NCBI RefSeq assembly: GCF_000425725.1
Contig: NZ_KE384439.1
Span: 157,309-221,308, forward strand
Direction of reading: 5' to 3'
Source of the DNA: Halomonas halocynthiae DSM 14573
GTDB lineage: Bacteria; Pseudomonadota; Gammaproteobacteria; Pseudomonadales; Halomonadaceae
DNA: 64,000 bases
A program made the translations under genes and the position numbers. Within the stretch, counting starts at the first letter, position 1; every line of letters starts with the position of its first letter. This document shows positions 1-8,291 of this stretch, piece by piece. The notes beneath the pieces were generated by a model. That model ran no database searches. It was not told where the DNA came from and saw nothing but the letters and a program-made list of their open reading frames with translations.

Positions 1-52
1 TCGCTTACGCGTCTATACCCTCTGACCGGCCAACTGCCCGCGGGGAATAGCT
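1..52 (+). other. Left-edge fragment, end of an upstream gene not resolvable
   Basis: These bases precede queE and hold no complete gene. One reading frame entering from outside stops at TGA 23-25 and another at TAG 48-50. Either could be the tail of an upstream gene, such as the tol-pal gene cpoB that often lies before queE in gammaproteobacteria, but too few residues remain to decide. Confidence 0.2.
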
Positions 53-706
53 ATGTATCATGTAAAGGAAGCCTTCTACACCTTGCAGGGTGAGGGGGCA
101 CAGAGCGGTCGTGCCAGCGTTTTCTGCCGTTTCAGCGGGTGTAATTTATGGTCCGGCCGAGAGAAGGATCGCCGCTCGGCGGTGTGCCGTTTCTGTGATA
201 CGGATTTTGTTGGCACGGATGGCGTTAACGGCGGGCGGTTTTCGAATGCCGCTGCGCTGGCGGAGCATATTGCCTCCCTTTGGCCCGCCATCCCTCACGG
301 CAAACCTCCCAGGCCTTATGTGGTGATGACCGGTGGTGAGCCACTGCTACAGGTGGATACGTCACTGATTGAAGCACTGCACGCGCGAGGCTTTGAGATA
401 GCGGTGGAAACCAATGGTACCTTGGCGGTGCCGGAGGGCATTGATTGGGTGTGCGTCAGCCCCAAAAGTCAGGCCCCGCTGGTGGTGACAAAGGGCGATG
501 AGATCAAGCTGGTTTACCCGCAGCAAGATGCCTTGCCTGAGCAGTTCCGTGACCTCGACTTCACGCATTTCTACCTTCAGCCGATGGATCAGCGCGCTTT
601 GAGCCAGTCCACCGGCGACCCGGTCAGCCAGACAGTGGCTTACTGCATGAGCCATCCGCAGTGGCGTCTGTCCATGCAACTACACAAATTCGCAGGTTTC
701 GAGTAA
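53..706 (+). CDS. queE: 7-carboxy-7-deazaguanine synthase QueE
   Basis: A radical SAM enzyme that contracts the ring of 6-carboxy-5,6,7,8-tetrahydropterin to 7-carboxy-7-deazaguanine, the committed step to preQ0 and queuosine in tRNA. The cluster motif is the QueE type, C30-x14-C45-x2-C48, not the usual CX3CX2C. The N-terminal YTLQGEGAQSGR and the VMTGGEPLL motif (SAM binding) are also present. At 217 residues the length is normal for the family. The stop codon overlaps the ATG of the next gene (TAATG), so the two genes are translationally coupled and belong to the same pathway. Confidence 0.95.
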   Translation: MYHVKEAFYTLQGEGAQSGRASVFCRFSGCNLWSGREKDRRSAVCRFCDTDFVGTDGVNGGRFSNAAALAEHIASLWPAIPHGKPPRPYVVMTGGEPLLQVDTSLIEALHARGFEIAVETNGTLAVPEGIDWVCVSPKSQAPLVVTKGDEIKLVYPQQDALPEQFRDLDFTHFYLQPMDQRALSQSTGDPVSQTVAYCMSHPQWRLSMQLHKFAGFE

Positions 707-1536
707 TGGCACTTTTTGTTAATCATTTGACCCATCTGGACGTTTCGATCTGGAGCTCTGTGCACGGGCTGACCGGGATGAGTTGGCGGGTCAACGCGAC
801 CCTGGAAGGCGAGATTGGCGCAGACGGCATGCTGCTGGATTTCGGCGAGGTGAAACCCTGGATCAAGCGCGTACTGGATGACGGACCAGACCATACCTTG
901 CTGGTGCCGGAACAGGCGGAAGGTGTCAGCGTTTCCAGCCACAGCGGAACCTGCCTGTTTGAAGCAAGCACCCCGTATCCGTTTCAGATGGAAGCCCCGT
1001 CTCAGGCGCTGACGGCGCTGCCAACACCAGAGGTGAGCGAAGCGGATATTGTGGCTCACTGTGAAGCGCTGCTGAATGCCCGTTTACCCACTAACGTTAC
1101 CGGTGTGCGTCTGACACTGGAGGCTGAGCACATTGAGGGCGCGGAGTTTGGTTACAGCCACGGCCTGAAGCGCCACATGGGGAATTGCCAGCGAATTGCC
1201 CACGGCCATCGTTCTCGCCTGGAGATTCATCAACATGGCGAGCGTGTGCCCGCGCTGGAGCAGGAATGGAGTAACTGGCTGCAGCATCGTTACCTGATTG
1301 AAGCGGAAGATATTGTCGAAGCCAGCCCGGACGATAGGGTGACATGCCGATACCGCGCCGCCCAGGGAGAATTTACCCTGAGCCTGCCAAAAGCCGCCAC
1401 CGCGATTCTGGATACCCCGACCACGATTGAAAATATCGCCCGCTGGATTGCCGGGCAGGTGGCTCAGCAAACCGGCGAGCCGACTCGGGTGGTGGTGTTT
1501 GAAGGCATCAGTAAAGGTGCAACAGCTGACGCATAG
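706..1536 (+). CDS. QueD-like 6-carboxytetrahydropterin synthase with two PTPS-fold halves
   Basis: At 276 residues this is about twice the length of a standard QueD (about 120). The C-terminal half has the recognisable active-site elements: histidines in YSHGLKRH, then NCQRIAHGH with catalytic Cys161 and zinc ligands H166 and H168, and a PTTIENIARW segment matching the PTSEN motif. The N-terminal half keeps the QueD-like pieces LLDFGEVKPWIK and DHTLL (residues 43-66) but lacks the CxxxHGH core. It therefore looks like a tandem PTPS protein in which the halves complement each other. The expected role is conversion of dihydroneopterin triphosphate to carboxytetrahydropterin, the substrate of the adjacent QueE. 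The start at 706 is chosen because it overlaps the queE stop; a longer in-frame start at 661 would lie inside queE. Confidence 0.85.
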   Translation: MALFVNHLTHLDVSIWSSVHGLTGMSWRVNATLEGEIGADGMLLDFGEVKPWIKRVLDDGPDHTLLVPEQAEGVSVSSHSGTCLFEASTPYPFQMEAPSQALTALPTPEVSEADIVAHCEALLNARLPTNVTGVRLTLEAEHIEGAEFGYSHGLKRHMGNCQRIAHGHRSRLEIHQHGERVPALEQEWSNWLQHRYLIEAEDIVEASPDDRVTCRYRAAQGEFTLSLPKAATAILDTPTTIENIARWIAGQVAQQTGEPTRVVVFEGISKGATADA

Positions 1537-1739
1537 TGCCATTGTTGGTAGCTTTTGAGTTTATGCGCTGTACTAGTTATCCAAGACCAGTATGAAAATC
1601 AAGCTCGATAGCTGTGGTGCTGTGGTTTAGCCCCTGGCTTCTATAGTCCAGCGTTCCTTGGTTTGAGGGTGCGGCGCGCTTCACGCGTCCATCTTCTCTC
1701 TAAACCTTGAAGCAGCCGCATTATGCGGTTTGTGCTGTG

Positions 1740-3650
1740 CTATTTTTTTCTGGCTGTTTTTCTTTTTCGCATCGGCTTTTTGCCCATTCCACGTAGAGCC
1801 GAGAAATCACCGCCTTCTACTTCAGCAATTAGTGCTTTCAGGCCATCAGTGAGGGGCTGCATAAACTGCCCGTATCGCATGCGTTTCTCGCTGATGGCAT
1901 CAAGCTGAGACTCCCAATGTGCGGTCATATCGGGGGCCACCATTCGTTCGGGTAGGGCTTTTACGAGTTGTTTTCCGATATCGGTAGCGTGAATTTCTTT
2001 GCCTTTTTTGGTCAGAAACTGGCGCTTGAATAACAGCTCGATGATGCCTGCTCGGGTGGCTTCTGTGCCGAGTCCGTCGGTGTCTTTAAGGACTTTTTTT
2101 ATTTCAGGGTCTGAGACAAATCGAGCGATGCCGGTCATGGCGGCCAACAAGGTGGCGTCGGTGAAGTGTTTTGGTGGACTGGTGTGTTTCTCTTCTACCT
2201 TGCCGTCGAGACAGGTCACGGCGTCACCGGTTTTTACTGAGGGCAGCGGGGTGGGTGAAGGCGCTGACGCTTGCGCTGTTTTTTTCTGGGGTGGTAGCAA
2301 GGCCTTCCAACCTTGAGCAAGCGTTGATGTTTGCTTGGCCACGAACAGCCCGCCTGCTACTTCGCTGTCAATTTGGTGTTCTGTATACTCAAAGGCGGGG
2401 TAAAACTGCATCAAATACTGGCGGGCCACTAGTTCGTAAATATGGGCTTCATCTCGAGAAAGCTGCTCTGATGACATGGCGCGCGAGGTGGGAATAATGG
2501 CGTGGTGAGCACCAACTTTGGCGTCATTCCATGCCTTACTGATTAGGTTGAGGTCGGCGCGTTGTGCGCTTTCCGCGAGCCCTGGAGCGGTTTTGGCAAT
2601 AGCTTGTACAACGGTTTGACGCTCGGTGTAGTGGCCTTTAGGCAGGTGCCGGCAGTCTGAACGGGGGTAGGTGATCAGTTTATGGCGTTCATATAGCTGT
2701 TGGCAGATATCCAGCGTTTTTTGGGCGTTCAGGTTGAAGCGTTTTGAGGCGTCAATCTGCAGTGAGGAAAGACTGTACGGCAGTGGTGGTGGCTGCTTTT
2801 TCTTATCACGCTTTACTGCGATGACCTTGCCTGCGTTGCCCACCACTTTTTGCACCACCACCTCGGCCAGTTGTCGTGATAGCACGTGGCCTTGTGCGTC
2901 CATGTAAGGCTCGCAAGCGGCGCTGGGTTGCCATTTGGCAAAAAATCGCTCACCCGCTTGGGTTTGCAGTGTAATCAGAACCTCGTAAAAGGGTTTAGAG
3001 GTGAAGTTGGCTATTTCCTGATCACGGTATACGACCAGGCCCAGCACGGGGGTTTGTACTCGGCCAATCGATAACACGCCGTTGTAACCGGCGCGTTGGC
3101 CAAGCAGGGTGCAGAGGCGCGTCATGTTAATGCCATACAGCCAATCGGCTCTTGCTCTTGCCAGGGCGGAGGTCGCTAGCGGTATGAAGTCAGTATTCTT
3201 GCGAAGGTCATTCAACGCCTTCTTGATGGCGGCGGGGTTCATGTCGTTGACGAGGCAACGCAGGGTGGCATCGCGTTTTGCTTTGTTGACTCCTGAATAA
3301 TTGATGACTTCATCGACCAGGATCTGGCCGACGCGGTCAGGATCGCCCATGTTGACTAGCTGATCGGCGTCTTTGATCAGTCGCTTAACGGTAGTAAATT
3401 GCGAACGGGTTTGGTACTTAACGCGATGTTTCCATTCGACGGGAACGATGGGCAGATGCTCTTTTTTCCATTTTTTGTACTCAGGGTCATAAGCATCTGG
3501 CTCCGCCTGCTCCAGTAAATGGCCAATGCACCAAGTAATAACGTCGCCGTTACCCACCCTGATAAACCCATCGCCTTTCTGGTGAGGCTTGGGAAGTACA
3601 TCGGCAACGGCTCGGCCAACGCTGGGTTTCTCGGCAATGATGAGGCGCAT
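1740..3650 (-). CDS. topB: DNA topoisomerase III (type IA), altered TOPRIM motif
   Basis: A type IA topoisomerase for decatenation and resolution of single-strand junctions. At 636 residues it is close to E. coli TopB (653) and almost collinear with it. The N-terminal MRLIIAEKPSVGRA carries the first TOPRIM acidic residue (E7). The active-site tyrosine is Y328 in ITYPRSDCR. GVLSIGRVQTPVLG and SALARARADWLYGINMTR are conserved. The third acidic residue of the metal-binding motif, E107 in the usual DPDREGQ, is valine here (MGDPDRVGQ, codon GTC). The lysine- and arginine-rich C-terminus has no zinc finger. The gene lies 65 bp after the DedA-PAP2 gene on the same strand and may share its transcript. 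Confidence 0.92.
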   Translation of the reverse strand: MRLIIAEKPSVGRAVADVLPKPHQKGDGFIRVGNGDVITWCIGHLLEQAEPDAYDPEYKKWKKEHLPIVPVEWKHRVKYQTRSQFTTVKRLIKDADQLVNMGDPDRVGQILVDEVINYSGVNKAKRDATLRCLVNDMNPAAIKKALNDLRKNTDFIPLATSALARARADWLYGINMTRLCTLLGQRAGYNGVLSIGRVQTPVLGLVVYRDQEIANFTSKPFYEVLITLQTQAGERFFAKWQPSAACEPYMDAQGHVLSRQLAEVVVQKVVGNAGKVIAVKRDKKKQPPPLPYSLSSLQIDASKRFNLNAQKTLDICQQLYERHKLITYPRSDCRHLPKGHYTERQTVVQAIAKTAPGLAESAQRADLNLISKAWNDAKVGAHHAIIPTSRAMSSEQLSRDEAHIYELVARQYLMQFYPAFEYTEHQIDSEVAGGLFVAKQTSTLAQGWKALLPPQKKTAQASAPSPTPLPSVKTGDAVTCLDGKVEEKHTSPPKHFTDATLLAAMTGIARFVSDPEIKKVLKDTDGLGTEATRAGIIELLFKRQFLTKKGKEIHATDIGKQLVKALPERMVAPDMTAHWESQLDAISEKRMRYGQFMQPLTDGLKALIAEVEGGDFSALRGMGKKPMRKRKTARKK

Positions 3651-3714
3651 GTCACGAGTCCGGTTGGGTGATGGTTCAGGCCGTATGGCTTGTTGGTGAA
3701 AAAAACGTCTGCGG

Positions 3715-5118
3715 CTAGACGGTGCCCAGGACTAATAAACGCAAAATAATCATTAGTACCGAGGCCAGTAGCAGGCGCTTCCACGGCATATTGTTAAGCG
3801 GGGGGCGTGAAACACGTTGCCATGAAATCTGCGTGAGGGCGCTAATAACTAACCCAAGCAGTGCGCCGCCAATAATGTCGCTAAGCCAGTGCACGCCGAG
3901 TAGCACGCGCGACAGTGCCATGACGAGTCCGGCCAGTATTGCCGCCCAGTAAGCCCAGTAGCGCCGTGCTGTGGGCAGTTGATTGGCGATGAATCCTGCC
4001 ATCAGGCCAAGCAACAAAATGGTGGTTGAGGCGTGGGCGCTGGGGTAGGAAAAAGACTCGCTGAGATGCTCTGGCGCCCAAGGGCGACTACGGCCAATGC
4101 TGATTTTTCCTACGGTGTTGATCAGCGCAATCGCTATCAGAGCAATGCTCCAATGGGCAAACAGGTCGATGCGTTTACGCCATAGCATCCAGATGGCCCA
4201 AGGCAGTGCGATTGCGAGGATGCCGTATAGATCGCCAATCCGGTCTAATGTATTGGCAAGTACCAGTTGGCCGGGTTGAGCAAACTCGATAACTAGCTGG
4301 TGAAGCTGAGTATCTAACGCAAAAGGCCCGTTGGCGTGAATGACCGCGATGGACAGGCCGGCAAGAGCGGTTAGTGAGGTAAGCAGTAGTAGCCAGCTAG
4401 CCAGAGGAAGCTCGCTATTAGGCGGGCGGGTAAGTTTAAGCCATAGTGCGCGAGTTAATCGGCTGTGCCGCGCTAAGTTGGCAAACAGCCCATAAACTCT
4501 GCCTCCGCGCTGTAGCTGTAGGCGTAGCCAAGAAAACATAATGGCTAACACCACAAGGAGTATGCCTAGGCCGATCACCCAGCTACGTAGTGGGTGCGAC
4601 ATGATGGCCATATTCTGCCAGGCATGGCCGAGCAAGTAGCCGGGCAGAATATACGCGGGCGCCCATAGCAGGGCAGATGCCATGTTAGCTGCTAGAAACA
4701 AGCGTGGTGACATGTGCATCATGCCGCCAACCAAGGGGATGACAGGACGCACTGGGCCAACAAAACGGCCAATCAGAATTGAGAGTGCGCCGTAGCGGTT
4801 AAAAAATGTTTGCCCCTGTTCCAGCCATTGGGGGTAGCGGCTAAGTGGCCAGAGGGTGCTGACTTTTTCGCGTTGGGAGTAGCCCAGCCAGAAGCTTAGA
4901 CTGTCACCTGCTACAGCACCGATAAAAGCGACTGTCAGCAAGGGAAATATGGCGATTTCCTGATGCCCTGCTAATGAGGCGGCAGCAGTGAGTAGCACAA
5001 CGCCGGGCAATAGCAGGCCGACCAAGGCGAGTGACTCAAGCAGTGAGATGACAGCAATAATCAGTAATAGCATGGTGGGCGAAGGTGCCCACGCGTACAG
5101 GGTGTCAACAAAATTCAC
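3715..5118 (-). CDS. DedA-PAP2 fusion membrane phosphatase
   Basis: A 467-residue polytopic membrane protein with two domains. Residues 1-200 are a DedA/VTT domain, with a GLLLPGVVLL segment, an FIGAVAGDSLSFWLG helix and the RFVGPVRPVIPLVGG re-entrant signature. The second half is a PAP2-type lipid phosphatase with its three motifs: KISIGRSRP (KX6RP), SYPSAHAS (PSxH) and SRVLLGVHWLSD (SRX5HX3D). DedA proteins flip or transport lipid carriers, and PAP2 enzymes remove phosphate from undecaprenyl-pyrophosphate or phosphatidic acid. The fusion suggests coupled lipid flipping and dephosphorylation at the inner membrane. The substrate cannot be told from sequence. It lies upstream of topB on the same strand. 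Confidence 0.88.
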   Translation of the reverse strand: MNFVDTLYAWAPSPTMLLLIIAVISLLESLALVGLLLPGVVLLTAAASLAGHQEIAIFPLLTVAFIGAVAGDSLSFWLGYSQREKVSTLWPLSRYPQWLEQGQTFFNRYGALSILIGRFVGPVRPVIPLVGGMMHMSPRLFLAANMASALLWAPAYILPGYLLGHAWQNMAIMSHPLRSWVIGLGILLVVLAIMFSWLRLQLQRGGRVYGLFANLARHSRLTRALWLKLTRPPNSELPLASWLLLLTSLTALAGLSIAVIHANGPFALDTQLHQLVIEFAQPGQLVLANTLDRIGDLYGILAIALPWAIWMLWRKRIDLFAHWSIALIAIALINTVGKISIGRSRPWAPEHLSESFSYPSAHASTTILLLGLMAGFIANQLPTARRYWAYWAAILAGLVMALSRVLLGVHWLSDIIGGALLGLVISALTQISWQRVSRPPLNNMPWKRLLLASVLMIILRLLVLGTV

Positions 5119-5260
5119 GGTGTTTCAGGCTCCATTAGCAAGTGGCACAGACTAGCCGATACGCTGGGTGTTTGTGAACTGGTCGAGGTTTTGTATTTAC
5201 GGCGTATGGTGACTTACTATTGAAGACATCAGGATTTTTTTTCAGGAGTTACCCCAACGC

Positions 5261-6565
5261 ATGACCGCTCACGCTTCTTATTCCACGCCTTCTGCCGCTC
5301 CCTCGCTTGATAATGTTCACGCTTATATGCTGGGGCTTGGCGAGCAAGCCAAGCGTGCAGCGGCCCCGTTGCGTAGTGCTAACACCGCCTTGAAAAACGC
5401 CGCTCTGTTGGCTATGGCAGAGGCGCTGGAAGGCGCTCGTGCGGAGTTGCTGGCTGCCAATGCGCGCGACCTTGCCCGTGGTCGTGATAATGGCTTAGAT
5501 GCCGCACTGCTCGACCGCCTCGCGCTGGATGATAGCCGTATTGATGCCATGATAGCAGGGCTTGGCCAAGTGGCGGCGTTGCCAGACCCTGTTGGCGCTA
5601 TTGATGATATGCGCAATATGCCAAGTGGTTTGCAGATTGGCCGGATGCGTGTGCCATTAGGGGTGATTGGAATTATTTACGAGTCGCGCCCTAATGTAAC
5701 GATTGAGGCGGCGAGTTTGTGTTTGAAGTCAGGTAATGCCTGTATTTTGCGTGGCGGCTCGGAAGCGCGCGAATCGAATGCGGCGTTGGCTGCTTGCATT
5801 GCCCAGGGGCTTGAGCGTACTGGGTTGCCAGCGGCAGCAGTGCAGGTGGTGGCAACCACAGACCGTGCAGCCGTTGGTACCTTGATCAGCATGGCGGACT
5901 ATGTGGATGTGATTATTCCGCGGGGTGGAAAATCGCTGATCGAGCGCATCAGCCGCGACGCCAAGGTGCCCGTTATCAAGCATTTGGATGGCGTGTGTCA
6001 TGTTTACCTAGATGCCAGTGCGGACACTGACAAAGCCCTGGCGATTGCCATTAATGCCAAAACCCAACGGTATGGCACATGTAATACCATGGAAACGCTA
6101 TTGGTAGACGCGCCCTTGGCGGCTTCGATGCTGCCGCAGTTGGCAGCTGCCTATGCTGAGCATGGGGTAGAGCTGCGCGGCTGTGAGCGCACCTGTGACG
6201 TGCTGGGTGATATCAACGCAGCCACTGAGGATGACTGGCAGGCGGAATATCTCGCCCCAGTGTTGGCTATTCGCGTAGTGGATGGCATTGAGGCCGCCAT
6301 GCAACACATTGAGCGTTATAGCTCTGGCCACACGGAAGCGATTGTGACGGAAAACTATACCTTAGCGCGGCGCTTTCTGGCCGAGGTAGATTCCAGCTCA
6401 GTTATGGTTAACGCTTCAACACGCTTTGCTGATGGGTTTGAGTATGGCCTGGGGGCTGAAATCGGTATTTCCACTGACCGTTTGCATGTGCGCGGCCCAG
6501 TAGGGCTGGAGGGTTTGACCACGCGCAAGTATGTGGTTTTTGGCGATGGCCAGATTCGGCAGTGA
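5261..6565 (+). CDS. proA: Gamma-glutamyl phosphate reductase
   Basis: The second enzyme of proline synthesis, reducing gamma-glutamyl phosphate to glutamate semialdehyde with NADPH. It has 434 residues and an aldehyde-dehydrogenase fold. The catalytic cysteine is in [11 protein letters not shown]. Other family segments are [36 protein letters not shown] and the C-terminal [14 protein letters not shown]. The last bases overlap the nadD start, so the two are one transcription unit, a proA-nadD order also common in pseudomonads. proB is not in the window. Confidence 0.96.
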   Translation: MTAHASYSTPSAAPSLDNVHAYMLGLGEQAKRAAAPLRSANTALKNAALLAMAEALEGARAELLAANARDLARGRDNGLDAALLDRLALDDSRIDAMIAGLGQVAALPDPVGAIDDMRNMPSGLQIGRMRVPLGVIGIIYESRPNVTIEAASLCLKSGNACILRGGSEARESNAALAACIAQGLERTGLPAAAVQVVATTDRAAVGTLISMADYVDVIIPRGGKSLIERISRDAKVPVIKHLDGVCHVYLDASADTDKALAIAINAKTQRYGTCNTMETLLVDAPLAASMLPQLAAAYAEHGVELRGCERTCDVLGDINAATEDDWQAEYLAPVLAIRVVDGIEAAMQHIERYSSGHTEAIVTENYTLARRFLAEVDSSSVMVNASTRFADGFEYGLGAEIGISTDRLHVRGPVGLEGLTTRKYVVFGDGQIRQ

Positions 6566-7254
6566 TGCCTGTGCCCTTGGGAACACATGAGTCGCCGCGT
6601 ATTGCGATGTTTGGTGGCACTTTCGACCCAGTCCATCTAGGACATTTACGTAGCGCTGTTGAACTGCGTGATGCACTGGCGCTGGATTACGTTCACATGC
6701 TGCCTGCGGCTCGCCCGCCACTGCGTGAGGCACCGGGCGTTAGTGCAGAGCATCGGCTGGAGCTGCTGCAGTTGGGCATCGGCGACACGCCAGGGCTGGT
6801 GGCCGATGGCCGTGAGCTCAAGCGTTCTGGCCCATCGTTTAGTGCTGACACCCTGGCTGAACTGCGTGCGGAATATGGCGATCAGGCACGGCTGGTGATG
6901 GCCTTGGGCCATGATGCGTTTCTCCGGCTGGCTGACTGGCATGAGCCTGAGCGCTTGTTCGAGCTGGCTCATGTCGTGGTGATGGAGCGGCCAGATCATG
7001 ATGCGCCCTTATCAAACGCGTTGAGCGAACTGATTGCAGGCCGCGAGGTCAATACGCCAGCGCAGTTAATGGCGAGCACAGCAGGTGGCCTTCTGCATCT
7101 CAGCCTACCTACCCGCATGGCCGTTTCGGCTACCTATGTTCGTCAGCGGTTAGCTAGGGGCTGTAGTGTGCGTTACTTGTTAACCGCTGATGTAGAACGG
7201 CATTTGCTGGCGCTTGGCTTGTATGGAACGGGCGTTGGCGAGCAGTTGGGCTGA
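6565..7254 (+). CDS. nadD: Nicotinate-nucleotide adenylyltransferase
   Basis: Adenylates nicotinate mononucleotide to deamido-NAD in the NAD pathway; nadB lies elsewhere in this window. The nucleotidyltransferase signature GGTFDPVHLGHLR is at the N-terminus and the second motif is SATYVRQRLARG near the C-terminus. The protein has 229 residues. The ATG at 6565 overlaps the proA stop (TGATG); a GTG at 6562 is also possible but less likely. rsfS follows after about 100 bp, as in many proteobacteria. Confidence 0.95.
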   Translation: MPVPLGTHESPRIAMFGGTFDPVHLGHLRSAVELRDALALDYVHMLPAARPPLREAPGVSAEHRLELLQLGIGDTPGLVADGRELKRSGPSFSADTLAELRAEYGDQARLVMALGHDAFLRLADWHEPERLFELAHVVVMERPDHDAPLSNALSELIAGREVNTPAQLMASTAGGLLHLSLPTRMAVSATYVRQRLARGCSVRYLLTADVERHLLALGLYGTGVGEQLG

Positions 7255-7353
7255 AAGATCGTGGGCGGGAGCGTAAAGATCGCTGCTTGCAGCCTCAAGA
7301 GTCGTTACAATAGCGGCTCTGCTATCCAACATCAGAGAGTTGAATCAAAAAGC

Positions 7354-7722
7354 ATGCATAGCGACGCACTCAAGACCCTGGTTATTGACGCCCTAGAAGA
7401 CGTTAAAGCCAAAGATATTGCGCTGTTAGACGTTTCACACCTGACCAGCGTTACCGAATGGATGATTGTAGCCAGCGGTACCTCAAGCCGGCACCTGTCA
7501 GCACTTTCACAACAAGTGGTGCTCAAGGCCAAGAACGCTGGAGTGCCACCGCTGGGACTGGAGGGTGAGGGCGGTTCCGAATGGGTACTGGTGGATCTGG
7601 GTGATGTGGTTCTTCATCTGATGATGCCTGAAACCCGCGAACTCTATGACTTAGAGCGCCTGTGGGCTGATCTGCCTGCCGATGATCTGTCGGTCGCTGA
7701 AGAACCGCTTCGCCAGCATTAA
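7354..7722 (+). CDS. rsfS: Ribosomal silencing factor RsfS
   Basis: Binds ribosomal protein L14 and blocks joining of the 30S and 50S subunits during nutrient shortage. The 122-residue product carries the family segments KAKDIALLDV, TEWMIVASGTSSRH, PPLGLEGEGGSEWVLVDLGD and LYDLERLW. The ATG at 7354 is chosen because conserved sequence begins there and an AGAGAG ribosome-binding stretch precedes it; an upstream in-frame start at 7261 would add 31 unrelated residues. It is followed by rlmH, its usual neighbour. Confidence 0.94.
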   Translation: MHSDALKTLVIDALEDVKAKDIALLDVSHLTSVTEWMIVASGTSSRHLSALSQQVVLKAKNAGVPPLGLEGEGGSEWVLVDLGDVVLHLMMPETRELYDLERLWADLPADDLSVAEEPLRQH

Positions 7723-7801
7723 TGTCTTTGCACAAGGATGTTGCGATGGGCGTGGCAAGACCACTTCTTGCAAATGCCGTGGCTGTAGTGAAGGGGGGTA
7801 G

Positions 7802-8269
7802 ATGAAAGTCAGAATTCTGGCTGTCGGTACCCGCATGCCTGACTGGGTAACGCGTGGTGTTGATGAATACCGTAAGCGTCTGCCACGCGACTTTGCTCTG
7901 GAAATTGAAGAGATAGCCCCTGGCGCCCGGGGGAAAAATGCTGATCTTGGGCGAGCGGTTGCCGTGGAAGGCGAGCGGGTACGTGCGCGGCTTAAAGGCA
8001 ATGAACATTTGGTGGCGCTGGAAGTTAAGGGTAAGCCTTGGAGCACTGAAGCACTGGCCCGAGAAGCCGATGGCTGGCGTATGCAGGGGCAGGATGTGGT
8101 GCTGCTGGTAGGTGGTCCCGATGGGCTTGAGCCTGGACTTTCCGCTCAGGCCCACCAACGCTGGTCGCTGTCGCCGTTGACGCTTCCGCACCCGCTGGTG
8201 CGGATTGTACTGGCCGAGCAGTTGTATCGTGCCTGGACACTGATGGTTGGCCATCCCTACCACCGATGA
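7802..8269 (+). CDS. rlmH: 23S rRNA pseudouridine-1915 N3-methyltransferase
   Basis: A SPOUT-class methyltransferase that modifies pseudouridine 1915 in helix 69 of 23S rRNA on assembled ribosomes. The 155-residue length is the family standard. Conserved motifs are MKVRILAVGTRMPDW at the start, VVLLVGGPDGL (SAM knot) and the C-terminal LAEQLYRAWTLMVGHPYHR. A strong GAAGGGGGG ribosome-binding site precedes the ATG. The gene lies between rsfS and mrdA, as in E. coli. Confidence 0.97.
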   Translation: MKVRILAVGTRMPDWVTRGVDEYRKRLPRDFALEIEEIAPGARGKNADLGRAVAVEGERVRARLKGNEHLVALEVKGKPWSTEALAREADGWRMQGQDVVLLVGGPDGLEPGLSAQAHQRWSLSPLTLPHPLVRIVLAEQLYRAWTLMVGHPYHR

Positions 8270-8291
8270 GTGATTGAGGTCTTTTTGCTGC

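Noticed and set aside
1716..1728. Hairpin CCGCATTATGCGG as terminator of the queE-queD unit
   Set aside because: Stem is short and only TTTG follows; too weak to call.
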